A stretch of 62,000 nucleotides of DNA. Source: Symbiodinium natans. Taxonomy: Eukaryota > Sar > Dinophyceae > Suessiales > Symbiodiniaceae. The stretch is from positions 1-62,000 of the forward strand of contig CAJNDS010000488.1 of NCBI GenBank assembly GCA_905221605.1, written 5' to 3'. The notes below the pieces were generated by a model. It did no database searches and was not told the DNA's origin. It worked only from the letters and a program-made list of their open reading frames with translations. Shown one piece after another: positions 12,597 through 22,049 of this stretch. Position 1 is the first letter of the stretch; each line of letters starts with the position of its first letter. A program made the position numbers and the translations under genes.

Positions 12597-13331
12597 GATT
12601 TGGTCCAAAAGGCCTTCTCAACCTGAAACCATAATTTTGTCGGCAAGGCCTTCTTTGCTTGAAACCATGATTTGAACGAAAATTCCTTCTAAACTTGAAA
12701 CCATGATTTGGTCGAACGGACCTTCTAAACTTGAAACCGTGATTTGATCGAAAAGACGTTCTAAACTTGAAACCATGATTTGGTCGAAAAGGCCTTCCAA
12801 ACTTGAAATCATGATTTGGTCGAAAGAGGCTTCTAAATTTGAAACCATGATTTGGTCGAAAAGACCTTCAAACTTTAAACCCTGATTTGATCGAAAAAGC
12901 CTTCTACACTTGAAACCATAATTTGGTCGAAAGACCTTCTAAATTTGAAACCATACTTTGATCGAAACGACCTTCTAAATTTGAAACCATGATTTGATCG
13001 AAAAGACCTTCTAAACTTGAAACGTCGACAAGGCCTTCTAAACGTCGACCAAGATTTGGTCGAAAAGGCCTCTTGAAACCATGATTTGAAAGAAAAAACC
13101 TTCTCAACTTGAATCCATGATTTGACAGAAAAAGCCTTCTAAATTTGAAACCATGATTTGATCGAAAAGGCCTTCCAAACTTGAAACCATGATTTGATTC
13201 AAAAGACCTGCTCAACTTGATTCCGTGATTTGATCGAAAACCATGATTTGGTCGACAAGATCTGCTCAACTTGAAATCATGATTTGGTCGAAAAAGCCTT
13301 CTAAACTTGAAACCATGATTTGGTCGAAAAG
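12597..13331 (-). repeat. 36-bp satellite array, inverted orientation, segment 2
   Basis: Roughly 20 degenerate inverted units. The array ends in 'tggtcgaaaag' at 13,331, directly against telomere-like DNA. That is the same point of the unit at which the left-end array meets the true telomere (cttttcga at 107, reverse complement). Confidence 0.92.
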
Positions 13332-14339
13332 GTTTAGGGTTTAGGGGTTTAGGGGTTTAGGGGTTTAGGGGTTTAGGGGTTTAGGGGTTTAGGGGTTTAG
13401 GGGATTAGGGGTTTAGGGGTTTAGGGGTTTAGGGGTCTAGGGGTTTAGGGGTTTACGGGTTTACGGGTTTATGGGTTTACGGGCTTAAGGGGTTTTACGG
13501 GTTTAAGGGGTTTTACGGGTTTAAGGGGTTTTACGGGTTTAAGGGGTTTTACGGGTTTAAGGGGTTTTACGGGTTTAAGGGGTTTAAGGGGTTTAAGGGG
13601 TTTAAGGGGTTTAAGGGGTTTAAGGGGTTTAAGGGGTTTAAGGGGTTTTAGGGGTTTTAGGGGTTTTAGGGGTTTTAGGGGTTTTAGGGGTTTCAGGGGT
13701 TTCAGGGGTTTCAGGGGTTTGAGGGGTTTGAGGGGTTTGAGGGGTTTTAGGGGTTTTAGGGGTTTTAGGGGTTTTAGGGGTTTTAGGGGTTTTAGGGGTT
13801 TTAGGGGTTTTAGGGGTTTATGGGGTTTATGGGGGAGAAGGGGTTTAAGGGGTTTAAGGGGTTTAAGGGGTTTAAGGGGTTTAAGGGGTTTAAGGGGTTT
13901 AAGGGGTTTAAGGGGTTTAAGGGGTTTAAAGGGGTTTAAGGGGTTTAAGGGTTTTAAGGGGGGGTTTAAGGGGTTTAAGGGGTTTAAGGGGTTTAAGGGG
14001 TTTAAGGGGTTTAAGGGGTTTAAGGGGTTTAAGGGGTTTAAGGGGTTTAAGGGGTTTAAGGGGTTTAAGGGGTTTAAGGGGTTCAAGGGTTTAAGGGTTT
14101 CGGGTTTGGGGTTTGGGGTTTGGGGTTTTTGGTTTGGGGTTTGGGGTTTGGGGTTTGGGGTTTGAGGGTTTTAGGGTGGTTTAGGGTGGTTTAGGGTGGT
14201 TTTTAGGGTGGTTTTTAGGGTGGTTTTTAGGGTGGTTTATAGGGTGGTTTATAGGGTGGTTTATAGGGTGGTTTATAGGGTGGTTTATAGGGTGGTTTAT
14301 AGGGTGGTTTAGGGTTTAGGGTTTAGGACTTAGGATTTA
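13332..14339 (+). repeat. Interstitial telomere-like G-rich block
   Basis: About 1 kb of TTTAGGG-derived repeats with the G-rich strand on +. Zones in order are TTTAGGGG (13,332-13,460), TTTACGGG/TTTAAGGGG (13,460-13,640), TTTTAGGGG (13,640-13,830), TTTAAGGGG (13,835-14,090), TTTGGGG (14,095-14,165), TTTAGGGTGG and TTTATAGGGTGG (14,170-14,305), and a few exact TTTAGGG copies (14,305-14,330). Satellite restarts at 'tcgaaaagg' (14,340). The G-runs make G-quadruplexes likely. The NPLNPL and GFKGFK ORFs are artefacts. Confidence 0.9.
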
Positions 14340-17300
14340 GTCGAAAAGGCCTTCTAAACTTGAAACGTCGACCAAGATTTGGTCGAAAAGACCTTCTAAA
14401 CATGGAACCATGATTTGAACGAAAAGGCTTTTTAAACTTGAAACCATGATTGGAAGACCTTCTAAACTTGAAACGTCGACAAGGCCTTCTAAACTTGAAA
14501 CCATGATTTGGTCGAAAAGACCTTCTAAACTTGAAATCATGATTTGGTCGAAAAGACGTTCTAATCTCGAAACCATGTTTTGGCCGAAAAGACCTTCTAA
14601 ATTTGAAACCATGATTTGATCGAAAAGGTCTTCTCAATTTGAAACCATGATTTGAAAGAAAAGGTCTTCCAACCTTTTCTAAACTTGAAACCATGATTTG
14701 GTCGAAAAGACCTTCTAAACTTGAAACCTTGATTTGGACGAAAAGACCTTCTCAACTTGAAACCATGATTTGATCGAAAAGGCCTTCGCAACTTCAAACC
14801 ATGATTGGGTCGAAAACCATGATTTGGTCGACAAGACCTTCTAAAACTTGAAATCATGATTTGGTCGAAAAGACCTGCTAAATTTGAAACCACGATTTGG
14901 TCGAAAAGATCTTCGACATTTGAAATCATAATTTTGTCGAAAAAACCTTCTAAATTTGAAACCATGATTTGGTCGAAACGACCTTCCAAATTTGAATCCA
15001 TGATTTGATCGAAAAGGCCTTCTAAACTTGAAATGTCGAGGAGGCCTTCTAAACGTCGACCAAGATTTGATCGAAAAAGCCTTCTAAATTTGAAACCATG
15101 GTTTGATCGAAAAGACATCCTGAATTTGAAACCATGATTTGGTCGAAAAGACCTTCTAAACTTGAAACCATGATTTGACCGAAAAGGCCTTCTCAACTTG
15201 AAACCATGATTTGACCGAAAAGACCTTCGCAGCTTCAAACCATGATTGGATCGAAAACCATGATTTGGTCGTCAAGACCTTCTAAAACTTGAAATCATGA
15301 TTTGGTCGAAAATTCCTTCTAAACTTGAAATCATGATTTGGTCGAAAAGAAACTTGAAACATGATTTGCTCAACTTGAAACCATGATTTGGTCGAAAAGA
15401 CCTTCTAAACTTGAAATCATAATTTATAGACCTTCTAAATTTGAAATCATGATTTGATCGAAAAGGCCTTCTAAACTTGAAATCATGATTTGCTCGAAAA
15501 GGCTCTTCTAAACTTGAAATCATGATCCAGGCCTTCTAAATATGAATTCATGATTTGGTCGAAAAGACCTTCTCAACTTGAATTCATGATTTGGTCGAAA
15601 AGACCTTCTAAACTTGAAATCATAATTTATAGACCTTCTAAATTTGAAATCATGATTTGATCGAAAAGGCCTTCTAAACTTGAAATCATGATTTGCTCGA
15701 AAAGGCTCTTCTAAACTTGAAATCATGATCCAGGCCTTCTAAATATGAATTCATGATTTGGTCGAAAAGACCTTCTCAACTTGAATTCATGATTTGATTG
15801 AAAAAGCCTTTTCAACTTGAAACCATGATTTGGTAGAAAATGTCCTAACCTTTTCTAAACTTGAATTCATGATTTGGTCGAAAAGACCTTCTAAACTTGA
15901 ACCCATGATTTGGGCGAAAAGGCCTTCTCAACTTGAAACCATGATTTGATCGAAAAGACCTTCTCAGCTTCAAACCATGATTGGGTCGAAAACCATGATT
16001 TGGTCGAGAAGACCTTCTAAAATTAGAAATCATGATTTGATCGAAAAGATCTACTAAACTTGAAACCATGATTTGGTCGAAAAAGACTTCTAAATTTGAA
16101 ACCATGATTTGGTCGAAAAGACCTTCTAATTTTGAAATCATGATTTGGTCGACAAGGTCTTCTAAATTTGAAATCATGATTTGATCGAAAAGACCGTCTC
16201 AACTTGAAATATGATTTGATCGAAAAGACCTTCTAAACTTCAATCCATGATTTGGTCGACAAGATTTTCTCAACTTGAAACCATGATTTGGTCGACAAGA
16301 CCTTCTAATCTTGAAACCATGATTTGGTCGAAAAAGCCTTCTAAATTTGAAAGCATGATTTGGTCGAAACGACCTTCTAAACTTGAAGTCATGACTTGGA
16401 CATAAAAACCTTCTAAATTTGAAACCATATTTTGGCCGAAAAGACCTTCCAAACTTGAAGCCATGATTTGATCGAAAAGATCTTCTAAATTTGAAACGTC
16501 GTTAATGATTTGATTGAAATCATGATTTGACCGAAAAGGCCTTCTAAACCTGAAACCATGACTTGGTCAAAAAGACCTTCTAATTTTGAAACCATGATTT
16601 GATCGAAATTAGCCTTGGACGAAATTAGCCTTCTAAATTAGAAATCAAGATTTGGTCGAAAAGACCTTCTAAACTTGAAGCCATGATTTGGTCGAAAAGG
16701 CCTTCTAAACTTGAAACCATGATTTGATCGAAAAGACCTTCTAAATTTGAAATTATGATTTGGTCGAAAAGATCTTCCAAACTTGAAACCATGATTTGAT
16801 CGAAAAGACCTTCTAAACTTGAAACCATGATTTGGTCGAAAAGACCTTCCAAACTTGAAATTTGGTCGACAAGGCCATCTAAATTTGAAACCATGATTTG
16901 ATCGAAAAGACCTTCTAAATTAGAAACCAAGAATTGGTCGAAAAGATCTTCTCAACTTGAAATCACGATTTGGTCGAAAAAGCCTTCAAAATTTGAAATC
17001 ATGATTTGGTCGAAACGATCTTCCAAATTTGAAACCATGATTTGGTCGACAAGGCTTTCAAAATTTGAAATCATATTTGGTCGAAAAGATCCTCCAATCT
17101 TGAAATCATTATTTGGTCGAAAAGATCTTCTAAATTTGAAATCATGATTCGATCGAAAAGATCTTCTAAACCTGAATTCATGATTTGATCGAAAAGACCT
17201 TCTAAATTTGAATTCATGATTTGGTCGAAAAGGTCGTTCAAATTTGAAACCATGATTTGGTCGAAAAAATATTCTAAATTTGAAAGCTCATTTTGTCCAA

Positions 17301-18388
17301 GAAGACCTTCTAATCTTGAAACCATGATTTGGTCGAAAAACCTTAAATTTTAAAACCATGAATTGGTCGAATAGGTCTTCTAGACATGAAACCATGATTT
17401 GGTCGAAAAGACCTTCTCAACTTGAAACCATGATTTGGTCGAAAAGACCTTCTTAATTTGAATTCATGGTTTGGGCGAAAGCACCTTCTAAAGTAGAAAC
17501 CAAGATTTGATCCAAAAGGCCTTCTCAACCTGAAATCATGATTTGATCGAAAGAGCCTTCTAAACTTGAAACCATGATTTGATCGAAAAGATCTTCCAAA
17601 CTTGAAACCATGATTTGGTCGACAAGGCCTTCTAATTTTGAATTCATGATCTGAAGACCTTCTAAACTTGAAATGTCGACAAGGCCTTTTAAGCTTGAAA
17701 CCATGATTTGGTCGAAAAAATCTTCTGAATTTCAAACCATGATTTGATCGAAAAGACCTTCTAAATTTGAAACCAGGATTTGGTCGACAAGGCCTTCTAA
17801 AATTTGAAACCATGATTTGGTCGAAAAGGCCTTCTAAAATTGAAACCATGATTTGGCCGACAAGACCTTCTAACTTTGAAACCATGATCTGAAGACCTTC
17901 TAAACTTGAAATGTCGACAAGGCCTTTTAAGCTTGATACCATGATTTGGTCGAAAAGACCTTCTAAACTTGAAATCATAATTTGGTCGAAAAGGCCTTCT
18001 AAACTTGAAATCATGATTTGATCGAAAAGACCTTCTAAATTTGAAACCATGATTTGGTCGACAAGACCTTCTAAAAGTTGAAACCATGATTTGGTCGAAA
18101 AGGCCTTCTCAGCTTGAAAATATAATTTGGTCGAAAACTATGATTTGATCATCAACATCTTCTAAAATTTGAAACCATGGTTTGATCGAAAAGACATCCT
18201 AAATTTGAAACCATGATTTGGTCGAAAAGACCTTCCAAACTTGAAATTTGGTCGACAAGGCCATCTAAATTTGAAACCATGATTTGGTCGAAAAGGCCTT
18301 CTAAATTTGAAGCCATGATTTGGTCAAAGAGGTTTTAAAAATTTGAAATATGATTTGGTCGAAAAGACCTTCTAAATTTGAAACCACG
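14340..18388 (-). repeat. 36-bp satellite array, inverted orientation, segment 3
   Basis: About 110 inverted and rather degenerate units. It contains a reverse-complement copy (16,373-16,516) of a distinctive left-end stretch (687-830), a 203-bp tandem duplication (15,369-15,774), and the second copy (17,499-18,405) of the 11.3-12.2 kb block. No coding signal beyond satellite periodicity. Confidence 0.93.
15369..15774. repeat. 203-bp tandem duplication within satellite
   Basis: Copies at 15,369-15,571 and 15,572-15,774 are nearly identical. Each contains the irregular 'aatttatagacc' (15,421 and 15,624), 'gctcttctaaac' and 'gatccaggcc' units. 203 is not a multiple of 36, so the copies include truncated units. 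Confidence 0.88.
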
Positions 18389-18405
18389 GCCCACTCCCAT
18401 TCCCT
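17499..18405. repeat. Segmental duplication within satellite, copy B
   Basis: Second copy of 11,290-12,197, ending with the same 'cggcccactcccattccct' immediately before a C-rich insert. The insert differs: 86-bp repeats follow copy A, and an AGCC-rich minisatellite follows copy B. Confidence 0.85.
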
Positions 18406-18915
18406 CACCACTTCCCCCAGCCCCAGCCCCCGCCCACTGACCAGCCCCGCCAGCCCGCCAGCCCCCCAGCCAGCCAGCCCCCCCCAGCCAGCCAGCCCCC
18501 CCCAGCCAGCCAGCCCCCCCCAGCCAGCCAGCCCCCCCAGCCAGCAGCCAGCCCCCCCCCAGCAGCCAGCCAGCCACCCCCCCCCAGCCCAGCCAGCCAC
18601 CCCCCCCCCCAGCAGCCAGCCCCCCAGCCAGCCAGCCCCCGCCAGCCAGCCCCAGCCAGCCAGCCCCCCAGCCAGCCCAGCCAGCCCCCCCAGCCAGCCC
18701 CCCAGCCAGCCAGCCCCCCAGCCAGCCAGCCCCAGCCAGCCCCCCAGCCAGCCCCCCAGCCCCCCCCAGCCCCCAGCCCCCACTCCCAGCCAGCCCAGCC
18801 CCATCCCCAGCCTCCAGCCCCAGGCCCAGCCCCAGCCCCAACCCCCAGCCCCACAGCCCCAGCCCCAGCCCCAGCCCCCCTACTCGCCCCCCCTCGCCTC
18901 CCCATTTCCCGACGC
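18389..18915. repeat. AGCC/CCCCAG C-rich minisatellite
   Basis: About 500 bp of CCAGCCAGCCCCCC-type repeats with extreme strand asymmetry (almost no G-runs or T on the + strand). The two ends match the 12,447-12,596 block ('cccactgaccagccccgcc' and 'cccatttcccgacgcaatg'), so both blocks are alleles of one insert with different internal expansion. The Gly/Trp/Leu/Ala-rich and Pro/Gln/Ser-rich ORFs are artefacts. Confidence 0.9.
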
Positions 18916-18988
18916 AATGATTTGGTCCAAAAGGCCTTCTCAACCTGAAACCATAATTTTGTCGGCAAGGCCTTCTTTGCTTGAAACT
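18916..18988 (-). repeat. Last satellite units of the subtelomere
   Basis: Two degenerate inverted units ('gatttggtccaaaaggcc' and 'gtcggcaaggccttctttgc') match 12,597-12,663 almost exactly. The satellite then ends and the sequence changes to GAATGAAATGG-type repeats. Confidence 0.85.
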
Positions 18989-19400
18989 TGTGAATGAAAT
19001 GGTAGCCCCTGATTAAAAGAATGTAATGGGGGGTCCATTTCATTCTTTTCATTCTTTAATTCTTTTCATTCTTCTTTTCATTCTCAGAGGCTGCTGAATG
19101 AAAAGAATGACATGGGGGCCGGCCTCCCCAGGTCCAAAATCCCCCCCTTTTGTGAACAAAAAGAACCAAAAGAACGAACAGAATGAAAAGAATGAAATGG
19201 GGGGCTTATTTCATTCTTTCAATTCACAAGGCGCCTTTTAATTCACAAGCAGAGGCTTGTGAATCAAAAGAATGAAATGGACCCCATTTCATTCTTTTCA
19301 TTCTTTTCGTTCTTCTGGTTCTTTTGTTCACAAAAGGAAGGAGGGGAAATCAGGGACCTGGGGAGGCCGACCCCCATTTCATTCTTTTCATTCACAAGCC
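18989..19400. repeat. GAATGAAAAG-rich long inverted repeat
   Basis: The region is built from GAATGAAAAGAATGAAATGG and its reverse complement. The left arm at about 19,096-19,200 pairs with the right arm at about 19,284-19,397. Both carry, in opposite order, a GG-CCTGGGGAGGCC core and TTGTTCACAAAAG. Inside it, 19,261-19,303 forms a tight hairpin with 20-base arms (one mismatch) and a 3-base loop. It could be a foldback or MITE-like element. No ORF of a transposase is seen. Confidence 0.7.
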
Positions 19401-19410
19401 TCATGTCCCT

Positions 19411-20229
19411 TTGCATGTTTTAGCTTTCTTTTGACTTTTTCTCTGGCTGCTTGTTATTGCTCTGACAGTTGTAGCTGTTTCTTGCTCATTGATTCGTGCA
19501 GGGTTGGTCTTGGAGCCGGTTGATAACATATATATATATATCTGCTCGCATATACATATATGAATTTACATATCCTGGCATAAGGGCAGAGATCTTAATA
19601 CACAAGAGCGGATGTGTGAGCATAGTTTTCGTCTTCTTCACTTACATAGCTACCTTTTTCGGTTCGGACGGAGCTTTTCAAGATCCTCCGGACAACGAAA
19701 CCTTTCATCGCCGAAGCTATGACGATGCGTGGGTGGATTGACTTCCAGCCCTGAAAGATGCAACCTTAAGAATACCTGCTTCCTGGAACGAAGTCTCGCA
19801 TTGACTCGTTTCTTTGTTCGCCGCTGCGGGCTGAAACCGCGCCCTCGGGGTTCTTTTCGGGCACCTGGAAAGCTGCTAAACTATTGAATGCTTTAACTTC
19901 TCTGACGTGCCTAAACCCGAAACCCGAATCCTGAGCCCGAAGATTGAAGCAACATTACATTCCAGGGCACTGAGCAAGAGCGTAACCCAAGCACACACCG
20001 ATGGTACGATAAATCTACTCTGTCACGCTCAACGCCGCCATGACTCGGACGACTTCAAGTGTCCATAAGCTTTGAAGTGCTAAGACAGGTGCGTTACGAG
20101 CTTTAGCTCAAGCTTTCCCGGCTGTAAACTGTTGGCTGCCTTTTCAAGTCTAGGAAAAGATGGTGAAGTGGTCGTTGAGCGATGGCAGCACTGCCGAGGA
20201 AATATCTGCAATCCAGGCCTATGTATGAA
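19411..20229. other. No gene recognised; short TA tract
   Basis: A (TA)n tract lies at 19,528-19,541. The rest is unique-looking sequence with no ORF that I recognise. It lies downstream (3') of the minus-strand PPR gene and may hold its 3' untranslated region or terminal exon. Confidence 0.4.
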
Positions 20230-21909
20230 TCAAAGCCCAAAGCTCTTTTGAACTACCTGGTCAAGTTGGCTTGAGCTCTGGCTCGGGCATTTGTGCCAGC
20301 AGCCACTGTGCCAGCTGTGGCTTGCCTCCCAGCTCACATGCTGCGAGGCTTGTGTTGAAACCTTGGTGGGGTCACATGTGCTTACTGCCTGGAGCTGTGC
20401 GACAATGTTGTGTTTGCAGCATGCCAATGAACAGCAGCAAAGGCGTGTTAGACAACGATTAAAGCTACAAAAAACAGCGTGCTGAGCAGAGAAGGAGCTG
20501 ATGATATCCAGCAGAATTTGGCTTGCAATCATGTCGAAGAAAAGGAGGAGGGCAAATTCCCAATGCCGGGCGTTCCCGCAAGCGCTGAGCACATCATTGT
20601 AGCTGACGGCGCTGGGCTGTATTCTGGCGAAAGGCATTTGAGAAAGGAGATGAAGAGCTAGCAGCCACTGGCCACCCCTCTCACACGCACTGATTCCCGC
20701 GCTAAAGCTGACCACGTTTGGCAGGATCTCGTCTTCCTGCATGACCAGCAGAAGTTGGAGAGCAGTCTGCCAGTGTCGCCCTGCGTCTGCTCTGCCACAT
20801 GCACTGATTCCAGCACTGCAGCTGACGATGTTTCTTTCCACTCTGGCCAGTTGCATATCTGCCAGCAGTTGAAGAGCTGCCTGCCACTGACCACTCTTCT
20901 CACACGCACTGATGCATGCATTAAAACACACCGTGTTTGCGGTGAGGATGGCTGTCGTCATTTGTGCCAACAGGCCCACAGCCAATTTCCAATGCCCAGC
21001 CTTCTCGCAAACACTGATACAAGTACTGAAGCTGAAAACGTCAGCTTGCAGGCTTGCATCAAGCATGTCTCGCAGCAACTGTACAGCCAGCTCCCATTGA
21101 CCACCCTGCTGGCACGCGCTCATTCCCGCATTAAAGCTGATAGCGTCTGCTTCTAGCCAAACCTCTGACATCTCCGAGAGCAATGCAAATGCCAACTGCT
21201 GTTTGCCTCCCTTTTGGCAAGCACTTATGCATGCGTTGAAAGATGTCGTGTTGGCGCTTGCACTGTTCCGCGGCAAATTCCTAAGCAAATGAAATGCAGA
21301 TTGCCAACGTCCAGCTTTCTCACATGCACTGATGCCAGCTGTGTGGCTGATCGCATTTGGAATAGCGAGACAAGCCGGCATCTCTGTGAAAATGCAGAGT
21401 GCAGCTTGCCAATGATCACCGTTTCCACATGCGCTAATGCTGGCATTGAAGCTAATTGCGTTGGCTTCGATCAAGGCCGTTGGTAACTGGGACAAAAGCT
21501 GAATTGCTTGCCGCCAGCGTCCATCCTTCTCACATGCACTGATCGCGGCGTTGACGCTGATACTGTTGCCAGCGATCCTTGCTGCTTTCATGCCAGAGAG
21601 TAACATCAAGCCACGCTGCCACTGCCCACCCTTCTCGCATGCACTAAGGCATGCATTCACGCTGACATTGTCGGCTTGCAGGCTCACTGCTGCCACTTGC
21701 GAAAGCAAGAGAAGCGCTACTTGCCATTGGCTGGCACCCCCACAAGCGCTGATGCCTGCGTTGTAGCTAATTACATCCGCACCCATACGGCTGGTGACCA
21801 GCTCAAACCTCGGCAGCCAGAAGTCCAGAAACGGTTTCGTCACTACGGCACCAAAAACTGTCCGAGGGGAGGTGGCTAAGTCAAAACATGTGAAAACTCT
21901 GGACCCCAA
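20230..21909 (-). CDS. PPR repeat protein (main exon)
   Basis: The open frame of 559 codons contains twelve full P-type pentatricopeptide repeats of about 35 residues from residue 43 to about 466, and the start of a thirteenth. Each opens with A-D/N-x-I/V-S-F/Y-N and continues I-S-A-C-E-K-G-x-Q-W-x-x-A-L-x-L-L. Repeat 10 has an insertion of about 3 residues (GRADAGRHW). P-class PPR proteins bind single-stranded RNA, usually in plastids or mitochondria, where they act in processing, editing or stability. The frame begins with TTG at 21,909, not ATG; the first ATG is residue 42 (21,786). Residues 1-35 look like read-through intron, because another PPR exon lies just upstream at 21,945-22,034. 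The Cys/Ser-rich tail after residue 470 may also be non-exonic. No targeting peptide can be judged because the true N-terminus is missing. Confidence 0.85.
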   Translation of the reverse strand: MGSRVFTCFDLATSPRTVFGAVVTKPFLDFWLPRFELVTSRMGADVISYNAGISACGGASQWQVALLLLSQVAAVSLQADNVSVNACLSACEKGGQWQRGLMLLSGMKAARIAGNSISVNAAISACEKDGRWRQAIQLLSQLPTALIEANAISFNASISACGNGDHWQAALCIFTEMPACLAIPNAISHTAGISACEKAGRWQSAFHLLRNLPRNSASANTTSFNACISACQKGGKQQLAFALLSEMSEVWLEADAISFNAGMSACQQGGQWELAVQLLRDMLDASLQADVFSFSTCISVCEKAGHWKLAVGLLAQMTTAILTANTVCFNACISACEKSGQWQAALQLLADMQLARVERNIVSCSAGISACGRADAGRHWQTALQLLLVMQEDEILPNVVSFSAGISACERGGQWLLALHLLSQMPFARIQPSAVSYNDVLSACGNARHWEFALLLFFDMIASQILLDIISSFSAQHAVFCSFNRCLTRLCCCSLACCKHNIVAQLQAVSTCDPTKVSTQASQHVSWEASHSWHSGCWHKCPSQSSSQLDQVVQKSFGL

Positions 21910-21944
21910 ACTCGCCCCAAACCCAACTCATTGAAACACGAAGG

Positions 21945-22034
21945 CAGCAGCTTCAGCGCCAGCTGCCACTCTCCACCCTTTTCACAGGCGCTGATGCAGG
22001 CGTTGCCAGTGATTCTGTTGGCTTCGATCTGCGG
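21945..22034 (-). CDS. Upstream PPR exon of the same gene
   Basis: On the minus strand this stretch reads QIEANRITGNACISACEKGG followed by EWQLALKLL. That is one PPR repeat in the same style as those at 20.5-21.8 kb. Its frame runs to a TAG at about 21,880, so it must splice into the main exon through an intron of roughly 100 bp. Dinoflagellate introns may use GC or GA donors, and I could not fix the exact junction. It has no ATG, so further exons lie upstream or the gene is broken. Confidence 0.65.
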
Positions 22035-22049
22035 GGTGCATGGTTTTAA

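Noticed and set aside
13469-14165. NPLNPL / KPLKPL and GFRGFKG proteins
   Set aside because: They are translations of degenerate TTTAGGGG repeats on the two strands.
18301-19052. Gly/Trp/Leu/Ala-rich and Pro/Gln/Ser-rich ORFs of over 160 codons
   Set aside because: They follow the AGCC minisatellite. Frames are open on both strands because the C-rich tract lacks stop codons.
21214-21486. Plus-strand frames opposite the PPR gene
   Set aside because: They are shadows of the minus-strand PPR coding sequence.
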